Shown one piece after another: positions 32,965 to 41,809 of a stretch of 64,000 nucleotides of DNA. Every line of letters begins with the position of its first letter. Positions within the stretch are counted from its first letter, which is position 1. The stretch lies in the NCBI GenBank assembly GCA_022819505.1, contig JAJEHD010000019.1, positions 186,001 through 250,000 on the forward strand, given 5' to 3'. The stretch is from Acidimicrobiia bacterium. GTDB lineage: Bacteria; Actinomycetota; Acidimicrobiia; Acidimicrobiales; Aldehydirespiratoraceae. Made by a program: the position numbers and the translations under genes. Below the pieces are notes generated by a model. The model was not told the DNA's origin and ran no database searches. It was given only the letters and a program-made list of their open reading frames with translations.

Positions 32965-33743
32965 CCACCGACATCGCGGGCAAGACCATGCTCGTCACCG
33001 GGGCTGGCGCAGGGATCGGCCGAGCCGCGGCGCAACTCCTCGGAGAGCTGGGTGCCAACGTGGTCGTTGCCGACATCGTCGAAGACTCAGGGAACGAGAC
33101 AGCAGAGCTCATCCGCTCATCGGGCGGCGATGCGATCTTCGTGAAGACCGATGTCAGCAATAGCACCGCGGTCGAATCGCTGGTCGCCGCGGCTGTGGAC
33201 ACCTACGGCGGTCTTCACGGCGCGGTCAACAACGCCGGGATTGAGGGTGTCATGGCACCGACGGCCGACTACGGGGAAGCCGACTGGGACCTGGTCATGA
33301 ACGTCAACCTCAAGGGCGTGTTCCTGTGCATGCGGCACGAACTGCGCCACATGCTCGCTCACGGTGGGGGCGCCATCGTCAACACATCCTCGGTCGCGGG
33401 TCTGCGGGCCGGGCCGACCGTGCCCGCCTACGTGGCCAGCAAGCATGCTGTCATCGGGCTGACCAAGGCCGCCGCGGTGGACTACGCCGAACACGGCGTA
33501 CGCGTCAATGCGGTGTGTCCCGGAACCGTACGGACATCGATGGTCGATCGGCTGGTCAAGCACCTTCCGGACGATATCGATCCGGCAGCGCGCGACGTCA
33601 TCATCGGCATCGAGGTCACACCCATGAAGCGTCTCGGCGAGCCGCGGGAGATCGCGGAGGCTATGGCGTGGCTCCTTAGCGACGCCGCCTCGTTCGTGAC
33701 CGGCACCGCCTTCAGCGTCGACGGCGGGTGGACTGCCGGCTGA
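32961..33743 (+). CDS. SDR family oxidoreductase, third SDR of regulon B
   Basis: This 260-residue SDR has TGAGAGIG near residue 14, VVADIVEDSG, NNAGIEGVM near 90, NTSSVAGL and the catalytic YVASK near 156. It is joined to the creatininase gene by an ATGA overlap and ends 56 bases before the PanB-like gene. Its position after the hydratase and amidase suggests oxidation of a hydroxyacyl intermediate. Confidence 0.9.
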   Translation: MTTDIAGKTMLVTGAGAGIGRAAAQLLGELGANVVVADIVEDSGNETAELIRSSGGDAIFVKTDVSNSTAVESLVAAAVDTYGGLHGAVNNAGIEGVMAPTADYGEADWDLVMNVNLKGVFLCMRHELRHMLAHGGGAIVNTSSVAGLRAGPTVPAYVASKHAVIGLTKAAAVDYAEHGVRVNAVCPGTVRTSMVDRLVKHLPDDIDPAARDVIIGIEVTPMKRLGEPREIAEAMAWLLSDAASFVTGTAFSVDGGWTAG

Positions 33744-33799
33744 AGGGTGTCTGGCGACCTGCAGCACAGTTCACGATGACCTGAAAGGGAAAAGGCGAG

Positions 33800-34636
33800 A
33801 TGGTGCGGATCCTGGATTTCAACGAGAGCTTCGCGGAGCGATCGGCGACGGTCGCCTCCATCCGGGCGCTCAAGGGCAGCGATCGGCAGATGATCGAGGT
33901 AACCGCAGCCGGTGCGGAGGATGCCGCGGCCGCGGAGGCGGCCGGGATCGAGATGGTCATCTGCGAGCCGAGCGGCGTCGAGGCGGTACGGCAAGGCTCG
34001 ACCAGAGTGTTTGTCACGGTCGCGGTCGACTTCGCTGAAGCAGGGCCGCCGCTGACAGAGGAGCAGATGCTTGCCGCTGCATCCGAAGCCCTCTCGAAAG
34101 GGGCTGACGCGGTGGCAACCTCGCGGCGTCCACAGACCGTGCGCCGGTTGACGGACGAGTACATCCCGGTGATGGGCCATGTCGGCTTTGTCCCGCGCCG
34201 TTCCAGCCATCTCGGTGGGGTTCGCGGCGTCGGCAAGACCGCGGATGAGGCCGCGACCATCTGGGATGAGATCCGCCGGCTCGAGGATGCTGGTGCGTTC
34301 GCGGTCGAGTGCGAGCTGATCGCCGCAGACATGATGGCCCTGATGACGGAGAAAACGTGTCTGGCGACGATCTCGCTGGGCTCGGGAGGCGCGGCTGATG
34401 TCATGTGCCTGTTCACCTCCGACATCTGCGGCGAAGGTGGCTTCATCCCCCGTCACGCGCGTACCTACGCCGACCTCAATGCGCTGCATGCCCGCATTCA
34501 GCAGGAACGATGCCGGGCGCTGGCGGCGTTCCGGGCCGACGTCGACTCCAGGGACTACCCCAACGCAAGCGAGATCATCGAGACCGATCACAAGGAGCTG
34601 GAGCGCTTCGTCCAACTCCTCGACCGCCACAGCTAG
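33800..34636 (+). CDS. PanB-like protein (ketopantoate hydroxymethyltransferase superfamily), divergent
   Basis: This 278-residue protein resembles 3-methyl-2-oxobutanoate hydroxymethyltransferase in its middle: IPVMGHVGFVPRRSSHLGG, then LEDAGAFAVECEL (near residue 170) and TISLGSGGAADV. The canonical metal-binding GDS is replaced by CEPS (GIEMVICEPSG), and the KLEGG segment is missing. Ordinary pantothenate synthesis is therefore unlikely. The superfamily also contains PEP mutase and isocitrate-lyase-like enzymes that make or break carbon-carbon bonds next to a carbonyl. Placement among catabolic genes suggests a retro-aldol role, which is inference. AAAGG precedes the ATG. Confidence 0.7.
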   Translation: MVRILDFNESFAERSATVASIRALKGSDRQMIEVTAAGAEDAAAAEAAGIEMVICEPSGVEAVRQGSTRVFVTVAVDFAEAGPPLTEEQMLAAASEALSKGADAVATSRRPQTVRRLTDEYIPVMGHVGFVPRRSSHLGGVRGVGKTADEAATIWDEIRRLEDAGAFAVECELIAADMMALMTEKTCLATISLGSGGAADVMCLFTSDICGEGGFIPRHARTYADLNALHARIQQERCRALAAFRADVDSRDYPNASEIIETDHKELERFVQLLDRHS

Positions 34637-34681
34637 ACCCCGGCCGCAGCCCGACGTCGACCAACTACAAGGAGTCGAGCC

Positions 34682-35899
34682 ATGCCCGACCCGGCCACCA
34701 TCAACCCCCTGTCGAACGAGGATTTCCGGAACGACCCCTACCCGTTCTTCCGCGCTGCGCTCGAGACCCAGCCGGTCGTTCGCCACGACGCCTACATGAG
34801 CCGACCGGTGTCGCTGTTCCGGTTCGACGACATCACGGAGGCCGTCAGGGACTGGACCACCTACTCCTCGTCACGACTCATCGCGGAGGAGCATCAGGAC
34901 TTCCGAATGGAGAAGGTGTTCGGCAATTTCTTGACGCTGGACCCCCCACGCCACACGGTGCTGCGAAGGCTCGCCCAACCAGGGTTCCTCCCGCGCGTCA
35001 TCAACTCGTTCCGGCCAACCGCCGAGCGGCTCGCAACCGAACGCCTCGATGCCGTGCTCGGCTCAGGGGAGGTTGATCTCGTCGAGGACTTTGCTGCGCC
35101 GATCGCCATCGGCATGATCGCCACCATCCTGGGGCTACCCCAGGAAGACACCTCGCTGATTCGCCGGTGGACGGCCGAACTCAGCGATCATGACATGGCT
35201 GACCTCTTCCTCACTGAGCCCGAACCGGCTCGCGCCGAGGTCATCGCCAGGGTTACGGCGGAGATGTGCGACTACTTCGCAGACCACATCCTTCAGCGGC
35301 GGCGCAAGCCCCGAGAGGGCGACATCATCTCGCGCATCCTCGACAGTGAAGTAGACGGGATCCGCTACAACGATGATGAAGTCGAGTCGACCGCGATCCT
35401 CTTCCTGCTGGCCGGCCAGGACTCCACCACCAGCCTCGTATCCAACTACGTGGCGCTCATGGCGCAACACCCCGACCAGGCCGATCTCGTGCGCGCCGAC
35501 CTCGACCGGGTGAATGCATCCATCGAGGAGACGCTGCGCTACGCGCCTTCGTTCCTAGCGATCGAACGGCGTGCTACCCGCGACATCCCGATCCACGGAA
35601 TCGATGTTGAAGAGGATGACAACATCCTCCTGTGGATCGCCGCGGCCAACCGCGACCCGAGGGTGTTCGACCAGCCTGATCGGTTCGACATCGGCAGGAA
35701 AGCCAATCGCCACCTCGGGTTCGGACACGGCATCCACTTCTGTATCGGCGCCCCCTTGGCCCGCATGGAGGGAAACACGGTCGCGCGCCTAGTCATGGAA
35801 CGGACCAGCCGGCTCGAAATCACCGGCGACGCGGTCCGTCCCGGCAGCACCAACCTCAACGGCCCGATGAGCCAACCAGCCGTGCTCACGCCCGCCTGA
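34682..35899 (+). CDS. Cytochrome P450 (regulon B)
   Basis: This 405-residue P450 has the I-helix LLAGQDSTTSL near residue 240, ETLRYAP near 281 and the heme loop FGHGIHFCIGAPLARME with Cys354. AGQDST replaces the common AGHET, which is seen in other actinobacterial P450s. Its likely place is the initial hydroxylation or demethylation in regulon B, paralleling the Rieske enzyme of regulon A. No ferredoxin gene accompanies it. It is last in the first B operon; promoter cassette 2 follows after 64 bases. Confidence 0.93.
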   Translation: MPDPATINPLSNEDFRNDPYPFFRAALETQPVVRHDAYMSRPVSLFRFDDITEAVRDWTTYSSSRLIAEEHQDFRMEKVFGNFLTLDPPRHTVLRRLAQPGFLPRVINSFRPTAERLATERLDAVLGSGEVDLVEDFAAPIAIGMIATILGLPQEDTSLIRRWTAELSDHDMADLFLTEPEPARAEVIARVTAEMCDYFADHILQRRRKPREGDIISRILDSEVDGIRYNDDEVESTAILFLLAGQDSTTSLVSNYVALMAQHPDQADLVRADLDRVNASIEETLRYAPSFLAIERRATRDIPIHGIDVEEDDNILLWIAAANRDPRVFDQPDRFDIGRKANRHLGFGHGIHFCIGAPLARMEGNTVARLVMERTSRLEITGDAVRPGSTNLNGPMSQPAVLTPA

Positions 35900-35962
35900 T
35901 CCATCTGCCGACGACTGGCCGAACTCAGGTCCATGGGCTTTCGGTGCCCCTGTGCGTCGGGC

Positions 35963-36003
35963 TTGACCTATCGATCGATAGTAAATATGCTATCGATCGA
36001 TAG
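35963..36003 (+). promoter_or_regulatory. Regulon B promoter cassette 2 (two operators)
   Basis: TTGACC (35963-35968), 17 bases and TATGCT (35986-35991) form the promoter. CTATCGATCGATAG lies at 35968-35981 and 35990-36003. Over 43 bases it differs from cassette 1 at only two positions. It drives the receptor - permease - Fe-S - flavoenzyme - ETF - E1/E2 operon. Confidence 0.9.
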
Positions 36004-36054
36004 GACGGGGGGCAGGTTCTGACCGCCACGCTCGGCTCGTCTGAGGGGAGGCAG

Positions 36055-36111
36055 ATGGAGCCGTCAGCACTCCCATCCACCGACCGCACTCCAGCCCTGA
36101 GAGAACCCTAG
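36055..36111 (+). CDS. Possible 18-codon leader peptide before the receptor gene
   Basis: ATG 36055 opens an 18-codon frame (MEPSALPSTDRTPALREP) ending at TAG 36109-36111. GAGGGGAGG lies just before it. The stop overlaps the AGGAGGG ribosome site (36110-36116) of the receptor gene. The arrangement would allow translational coupling or attenuation. Nothing shows that it is translated, and no homologue was recognised. Confidence 0.3.
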   Translation: MEPSALPSTDRTPALREP

Positions 36112-36123
36112 GAGGGAAACACC

Positions 36124-37542
36124 ATGCGGAAATCCACCCGCCAGCTATGGCGAATGCTTGCAGTCCTGCTCGCGTTAGGACTCGTCGCGGCCGCCTGCGG
36201 CGACGACGATGACGACACCGCGACCGCTCCGAGCGACACTGCAGCCCAGGAGCCGGCCGCCCCAGCGGACGCGGAGGAGCCCGGGCCCGCAGACAGCGAC
36301 GAACCGGCCACCGAGATGGACGCCGACGAACCGGCCGCCGAGATGGACGCCGAGGAGCCAGCCACCGATACGGACGCGGCAGAACCCGCGCCCGATGACG
36401 GTGATGACATGTCTGAGGAGCCGGCGTCCGATGGGACCATGGCCGACGAGTCCCTGTCCCCGGTCAAGATCGGGCTGATCGCGCAGGACCAGGAGTTCAT
36501 CTCCCTCCCCGAGGCGCGACCCGCCGCTGAAGCGGCCGTCGCCTACTTCAACGCGGAACTCGGCGGCATCGACGGCCATCCCGTCGAGGTGGAGATCTGC
36601 GGTGCGGGCGACGCGCCGGAATCGTCGATCGCCTGCGCGCAGCAGTTCGCCAACGCAGACGACGTACCCATCGTCGTCCAGGTGACCTTGAACTCGCCCG
36701 CGACCAACGAGACCCTCGCCAACGCGGGAGTCGTCGGCCTCAACTACTTCGTGGACTTCGGCGATGTCCTCACTCCCGGGATCTTCTCCGCCGACCCCGG
36801 GCTGCTCGGCTTCCCGCAGGCGGTCTATGCCCACGCGGCTGCCAACGGCGCCGAGACGACAACGCTGCTGATCGCCGACGACCCGCTGTACGAGACGTTC
36901 ATTCCCGTCATCGAAGCCATCGCCGCGTTCAACGGGATAACGCTGACCGAGACCATCAAGCTCGGCTTCGAGCCGGACCTGACCGGCTCGATCTCAGCGG
37001 CCGATACCGGCACCGGCGCCTGGTTCTTCCTTCTCGCTGACGGGGGACAGTGCCAGGCTTCGGCAACGGGATCCAACACCGTCGGCTACGAGGGGCTGAT
37101 CTACAGCCTCGAGAACTGCCTCAACACCGACCTGGTGGGGACCGGCGACTTCGACGGCTGGATCGCTCCGGTCGTGTCGTCCGCTCCGACCATCGACGGA
37201 GAGGGTCAGGCCGAGGCCAACCGCATTCTCGAGACCTACGGTGCCGCCGACGCGGCCGGAACGGCCACCGGGGGCTGGGTCCTCGGCAACATGTTCATCG
37301 CGAGGGAGGCCCTCATCGCGGCCGGTGGGGCCGATGCGACCTCGGAGTCCCTCATCGAAGCCATGAACTCGTTCTCGACCGCCAACGCGGTCGGCTTCCC
37401 GGAGATCGCCTGCCCCGGGCCGAGCTTCTGGGTGGGGGCCTGCAATCCCTCGCCGTTGATGGTGGGCGTGTCGGGCACTGATCGGATCTCGCTGGGATAC
37501 GTCGACGTCGACTACTCGATCTTCGACGCCTTCCTCGGATAG
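36124..37542 (+). CDS. Lipoprotein solute-binding protein of branched-chain amino acid ABC type (regulon B)
   Basis: This 472-residue receptor has a signal peptide ending in lipobox VAAAC (Cys25), an acidic linker of about 85 residues containing nine-residue repeats (DEPAAEMDA type), and a LivJ-like domain from PVKIGLIAQ. Conserved points shared with the other two receptors include YFNAELGGIDGHPVEV, CGAGDAPES, GFEPDLTG and VSSAPTIDG. AGGAGGG precedes the ATG. It begins the operon behind promoter cassette 2 and is separated from the permease gene by a strong hairpin, which may raise receptor output over permease. Confidence 0.9.
   Translation: MRKSTRQLWRMLAVLLALGLVAAACGDDDDDTATAPSDTAAQEPAAPADAEEPGPADSDEPATEMDADEPAAEMDAEEPATDTDAAEPAPDDGDDMSEEPASDGTMADESLSPVKIGLIAQDQEFISLPEARPAAEAAVAYFNAELGGIDGHPVEVEICGAGDAPESSIACAQQFANADDVPIVVQVTLNSPATNETLANAGVVGLNYFVDFGDVLTPGIFSADPGLLGFPQAVYAHAAANGAETTTLLIADDPLYETFIPVIEAIAAFNGITLTETIKLGFEPDLTGSISAADTGTGAWFFLLADGGQCQASATGSNTVGYEGLIYSLENCLNTDLVGTGDFDGWIAPVVSSAPTIDGEGQAEANRILETYGAADAAGTATGGWVLGNMFIAREALIAAGGADATSESLIEAMNSFSTANAVGFPEIACPGPSFWVGACNPSPLMVGVSGTDRISLGYVDVDYSIFDAFLG
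36298..36378 (+). repeat. Three 27-base tandem repeats in the receptor linker
   Basis: Units 36298-36324, 36325-36351 and 36352-36378 begin GACGAACCGGCC or GAGGAGCCAGCC and end in GACGCC or GACGCG. They encode nine-residue acidic repeats between the lipobox and the binding domain. The first two differ by one base and the third is more diverged. Confidence 0.8.
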
Positions 37543-37555
37543 CACGCCTCCCTGC

Positions 37556-37590
37556 CGGGCTCGGGGAGGATCCCACCCTTCCCGAGCCCG
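37556..37590 (+). promoter_or_regulatory. Strong hairpin between receptor and permease genes
   Basis: CGGGCTCGGG (37556-37565) pairs perfectly with CCCGAGCCCG (37581-37590). Inner pairs GAGG/CCTT extend the stem to 14 pairs around a seven-base loop. No T tract follows, so it is more likely a processing or mRNA-stabilising element, or a partial terminator, than a full stop. Confidence 0.65.
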
Positions 37591-37614
37591 TAGGCGGAGC
37601 GACGGGGCCATGGA

Positions 37615-39795
37615 ATGAACCGGGTCGGACGGGCCGCACTCGGCGCGGTCGGGGTCGCATGGATCATCGCGGCCGTGACGAACTCGAGCGTGTACCTCGA
37701 TCCGCTGCTGTTCGGCCTCGGCAGCGGAGCGATCATCGCCGCGCTCGCGCTGGGACTCGTCGTCGCCTACCGGGCCTCGGGAGTGATCAACTTCGGACAC
37801 GGGGCCGTCGCCACCTACGTGACGTACGTGTACATCTCGTTGACCAGCGACGGCGTGTACCCCGTGCCGCCACTCCCCAACCCGCTGGCACCGGTCGAGG
37901 GCATTCTCGGGGTCGAGATACTCGACCTCCCGACCCGGGTCGACTTCAACGGACCGATGGGCAAGGCACCCGCCATGGTCATTGCGCTGGCGACAGCCGC
38001 CCTGCTGGGCCTGGTCGCGCACTACGCGATCTTCCGTCCGCTGCGATACGCCCCCGTCCTGGCCAAGGTCGTCGCCTCCGTCGGGATCATGTTGTTCCTT
38101 CAAGCTGCCGTGGTGTTGCGCTTCGGCTCCAACGCCAAGGGCGCGGAGCCGATATTCCCCAACGAGCCCGTCGAAGTCCTCGGCGCCCGCATCGGTCAGG
38201 ACCGGTTCTGGGTGATGGGAACCGTCGTCGTGATCGCAGCCGGCCTGTGGTCGCTCTTCAAGTTCACGAGGTTCGGCATCGCGACGCGAGCGTCGGCCGA
38301 GAACGAGCAGTTCACCACGCTGCTGGGCTTCAATGCCGACTTCCAGGCGGGCGTCAGCTGGATGCTGGCATCGGTGCTCGCGGGCCTGGTGGGAATCCTC
38401 GTCGCACCCATCACCGGGGTGACGCCCAACTTCTTCACGATCCTGCTCATCTCATCGCTCGGCGCGGCGCTACTGGGCAAGATGTCGTCCTTCGCGATCG
38501 CCACCGGCGTCGGCATCGCCCTCGGCATGCTCGACCAGCAACTGTTCCGGGTGGAGCTCCACTGGGACTGGCTGCCCGACATCGGGTGGCGTCGAGCGCT
38601 GCCGTTCGTGGTCATCGCCCTGGCGATGATCATCGGCGGTGAGACCTTGCCGTCGCGCGGTGCGGTGACCGCTGGCGCACTGCCCGAGGCTGTGGCGCCC
38701 CGAATCACCCGCTGGCGCGTCGTCCTTTACACGGGGTTGTTCGTGGTCGCTGCTGTTCTGGCTGTATTCGCACCGTTCCAATACCGGGGTGGAATGCACA
38801 ACACTCTCATTGGTGTGATCCTGGCCCTGTCACTGGTGGTCGTCACCGGCTACGTCGGTCAGATCAGCCTGATGCAGATGGCACTCGCCGGTGTATCGGC
38901 GTTCGCGGTCGGTTCATTCGGCACCGACGCCGGATTGCCCCTGCCGATCGCGTCGGTGCTAGCGGTCCTGTCCGGAGTGGCCTTCGGGCTGATCGCCGCG
39001 CTCCCGTCACTTCGGACCCGTGGGGCAAGCCTGGCGATCGTCACCCTCGCGAGCGGGCTGGCCATCGAGGAGATCTTCTTCCAGCGATCCGGCTGGTTCG
39101 GCCTCGACCGGAACCTCAAGGACACCGACCCTCCCAGCCTGTTCGGCTTGGAGTTCGGGCCGAACTCCAGTTTCTGGCTGGGTGACGGCAAGATCCCGAC
39201 TGGGGGATTCGGGGTCCTGCTACTCGCCATGACTGCGCTCTCATGCATAGGGGTGATGAGGCTTCGCCGCTCACGCCTGGGCGAGCAGATGCTGGCAGTG
39301 CGGTCCAACGAGCGGGCCGCGGCGGCCGCCGGGGTGAACGTCGCCGCCATCAAGCTCGCCGCGTTCGGGATTGCCAGCCTGCTGGCCGGGCTGGGCGGGG
39401 CACTCACTGCCTACAAGCTCGAGAAGTACGGGGCGGACTCGTTCGGCATATTCCTGTCAATCTCGGTACTGGCGTTCGCCTACCTAGGCGGCATCTCGAC
39501 CGTCGGCGGCGCGGTCACGGCCGGCATTCTGTACACGCAGGGAATCGGCATCGTCGTCACCAACGAGTTGGTCATCGACGTAGGCCCATACACGGCATAC
39601 GTCGCCGGACTCCTGCTGATCGCGACCGCGGTCTACAACAACGAGGGCATCGACGGGTTCCAGCGCACGCAGTTCCATGCGCTCGTCAACAAGTGGCGGC
39701 GCCGGCGCGGGCTCGCTCCCCTCGATTCAGTCCTCGTGGCGGTGGCCACGTCGGGAGCTTCGGGCGAGAACGAGGGGCTCGGCCATGGCGAGTGA
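37615..39795 (+). CDS. Fused LivH-LivM branched-chain-type ABC permease (regulon B)
   Basis: This 726-residue membrane protein joins two permease units. The N-terminal LivH-like unit (RASGVINFGHGA near residue 55; GIATRASAENEQFTTLLGFN near 220) occupies about residues 15-345. The LivM-like unit (VVTGYVGQISLMQMALAGVSAF near 405; RLGEQMLAVRSNERAAAAAGVN near 555) occupies about 365-690. Each should have a full set of membrane helices. It is nearly collinear with the permease at 55621. No ATPase gene follows in this operon, so it probably borrows LivG/LivF from elsewhere. ATG 37615 is used. The end overlaps the next gene by 11 bases. Confidence 0.92.
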   Translation: MNRVGRAALGAVGVAWIIAAVTNSSVYLDPLLFGLGSGAIIAALALGLVVAYRASGVINFGHGAVATYVTYVYISLTSDGVYPVPPLPNPLAPVEGILGVEILDLPTRVDFNGPMGKAPAMVIALATAALLGLVAHYAIFRPLRYAPVLAKVVASVGIMLFLQAAVVLRFGSNAKGAEPIFPNEPVEVLGARIGQDRFWVMGTVVVIAAGLWSLFKFTRFGIATRASAENEQFTTLLGFNADFQAGVSWMLASVLAGLVGILVAPITGVTPNFFTILLISSLGAALLGKMSSFAIATGVGIALGMLDQQLFRVELHWDWLPDIGWRRALPFVVIALAMIIGGETLPSRGAVTAGALPEAVAPRITRWRVVLYTGLFVVAAVLAVFAPFQYRGGMHNTLIGVILALSLVVVTGYVGQISLMQMALAGVSAFAVGSFGTDAGLPLPIASVLAVLSGVAFGLIAALPSLRTRGASLAIVTLASGLAIEEIFFQRSGWFGLDRNLKDTDPPSLFGLEFGPNSSFWLGDGKIPTGGFGVLLLAMTALSCIGVMRLRRSRLGEQMLAVRSNERAAAAAGVNVAAIKLAAFGIASLLAGLGGALTAYKLEKYGADSFGIFLSISVLAFAYLGGISTVGGAVTAGILYTQGIGIVVTNELVIDVGPYTAYVAGLLLIATAVYNNEGIDGFQRTQFHALVNKWRRRRGLAPLDSVLVAVATSGASGENEGLGHGE

Positions 39796-41809
39796 GGCGA
39801 CCCGGCAGATCGCCTGGAACATCTCCGGCCTGTGGGTTATGTACGCGCTCATGGCTCCAACCCTGGCCATCGCCGCGTACGGATTCTGGCGGCGGATCCG
39901 GCTATGGCGCGTCGGCCGGCCGGCAGCACGGTTCGACCGCCCCAGGGAACGGCTCGCTCACGTGATCCGCCACGCCGGCCTGCAACAACGCACCCTGGCC
40001 GACCGCTACACCGGGCTGTTCCACACGATGATCTACACCGGCTTCATCGTGTTGACCATCGCCACCACCGTCGTGCTCATCGACCACGACTTCAACGTCC
40101 CCATCATGCGTGGCCCCTTCTACCTCCTGTTCCAATCGCTCCTCGTCGATCTCTTCGGCGTGCTGGTCCTGGCAGGGGTCGCCATGGCCGGCTACCGGCG
40201 GTGGGCCCAGCGACCCAAGAAGCTCGTGTACACCGACGAGGCCACATGGCTGTTGATCGTGATCTTCGTGATCGCACTGACCGGGTTCCTGCTCGAAGGA
40301 TGGCGCATCGCCGCCACCGGCGACGAATGGGCGTCCTGGTCGCCGGTCGGCCAGCTGGTGGCGACGTTCTTCGACCCGTTCATGTCGGACGGGACCCTGC
40401 GTCAGGTCCACGAAATCGGATGGTGGTTCCATCTGCTGCTCACCTACGGACTCATCGCATGGACGCCCTACACCAAGCTCGCCCACGTCATCACCGCGCC
40501 GCTGGCCATCTACACCGCAAGCCTCGATGGGCGCGACCGGGTGCTCGAGCCGATCGATCTGTCCGGGGCCGAGCCTCTCGGCGTCGGTTCAATCGAGCAG
40601 TTCACGCAGAAGGACCTGCTCGACCTCGACGCCTGCACCGAATGCGGCCGCTGCACCGACGCCTGCCCGGCCAATGCGGTCGGGTCCTCGCTGTCGCCGC
40701 GAGACATCATCCTGGACCTGCGCGACCTCATGCACGCCAACACCTCGACACTGCTGGGCGCGGCCGGTAACCCGGGGCGACCGGTACCGGTCTTCGACGG
40801 CACCTCGGCGGTCAATTCGGCGACGTTGTTCCAGTGCACGACCTGCGCCGCCTGCGTCGAGGCTTGCCCTGTCTACATCGAGCAGCTCCCCAAGATCGTC
40901 GACATGCGACGGCATCTCGTGCTTGAGAAGGCAACCTTCCCGCCGGAGTTGGTCGAGATCTTCGACAACTTGGAGCAGTCCGGCGATCCCTACGGTCACG
41001 GACCCCAGCAACGGGCGACCTGGGCTCAGGGGCTCAGCGTGCCCGTTCTCGCCGAAGGAGCCGACCCGCAGATCGAGTGGCTGTTCTGGGTGGGATGCCA
41101 GGGCGCGTTCGACGACCAGTACCGGCGGGTGGTGCGCTCGTTCGCCCGGGTGCTCAACCAGGCCGGCGTGTCGTACGCGATCCTCGGGTCCGAGGAACGC
41201 TGTTCGGGCGACACCGCGCGGCGCACCGGCAACGAGTGGCTGTACCGGGAGCTGGCCACCAAGAACATCGAGGCGTTCCGCAGGTACGGCGTCTCGAAGG
41301 TCGTCACGACCTGCCCGCACTGCTTCAACACCCTCAAGAACGAGTACCGCGATCTCGGACTCGAACTCGACGTGATCCACCACACCGAACTGCTCGCCCA
41401 CCTGATCCGCGACCACCGGCTCGACCTCGCCGCCACGGTGAACGACACGGTCACCTACCACGACGCGTGCTACCTGGCCCGGTACAACGACATCGTCGAT
41501 GCTCCGCGAGAGGTCATGGTGAGCGTGGGCGCGACGATCAGGGAACCGGTCCGGAGCGGTCGCCAGACCTTCTGCTGCGGAGCCGGTGGGGGCATGGTGT
41601 GGCTGGACCAGCCGGGCGAGCGCCGCGTGTACGACGAGCGCGCCGCGGAACTGGCTGCGGTCCAGCCCGACACGGTCGTGACAGCCTGCCCGTTCTGCCA
41701 GGGAATGATCAGCGCCGGATTGGACACCCTGGGCACCGTCGACACGGTCGATCTCGCCGAGCTTGTCGAGCAGGCCCTGCACACAACCGGGGAGACGACT
41801 GCCCAATGA
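39785..41809 (+). CDS. Membrane Fe-S oxidoreductase with heterodisulfide-reductase domains (DgcB/EtfD-like)
   Basis: This 674-residue protein has about five N-terminal membrane helices (residues 10-245, NarI-like). Two 4Fe-4S motifs follow, CTECGRCTDACP near 284 and CTTCAACVEACP near 354. Two CCG domains then appear: CSGDTARRTGNEW with TTCPHCFNTL, and CCGAGGGMVWL with ACPFCQGM. This is the build of DgcB and EtfD proteins, which pass electrons from ETF or a flavoenzyme to membrane quinones. ATG 39785 overlaps the permease stop; the frame to 39677 is spurious. The next three genes supply the flavoenzyme and both ETF subunits. Confidence 0.87.
   Translation: MASEATRQIAWNISGLWVMYALMAPTLAIAAYGFWRRIRLWRVGRPAARFDRPRERLAHVIRHAGLQQRTLADRYTGLFHTMIYTGFIVLTIATTVVLIDHDFNVPIMRGPFYLLFQSLLVDLFGVLVLAGVAMAGYRRWAQRPKKLVYTDEATWLLIVIFVIALTGFLLEGWRIAATGDEWASWSPVGQLVATFFDPFMSDGTLRQVHEIGWWFHLLLTYGLIAWTPYTKLAHVITAPLAIYTASLDGRDRVLEPIDLSGAEPLGVGSIEQFTQKDLLDLDACTECGRCTDACPANAVGSSLSPRDIILDLRDLMHANTSTLLGAAGNPGRPVPVFDGTSAVNSATLFQCTTCAACVEACPVYIEQLPKIVDMRRHLVLEKATFPPELVEIFDNLEQSGDPYGHGPQQRATWAQGLSVPVLAEGADPQIEWLFWVGCQGAFDDQYRRVVRSFARVLNQAGVSYAILGSEERCSGDTARRTGNEWLYRELATKNIEAFRRYGVSKVVTTCPHCFNTLKNEYRDLGLELDVIHHTELLAHLIRDHRLDLAATVNDTVTYHDACYLARYNDIVDAPREVMVSVGATIREPVRSGRQTFCCGAGGGMVWLDQPGERRVYDERAAELAAVQPDTVVTACPFCQGMISAGLDTLGTVDTVDLAELVEQALHTTGETTAQ

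Noticed and set aside
33800..34636. Annotation as the pantothenate biosynthesis enzyme panB
   Set aside because: The GDS metal site and KLEGG segment are missing and the gene is embedded in a catabolic operon, so only superfamily membership is claimed.
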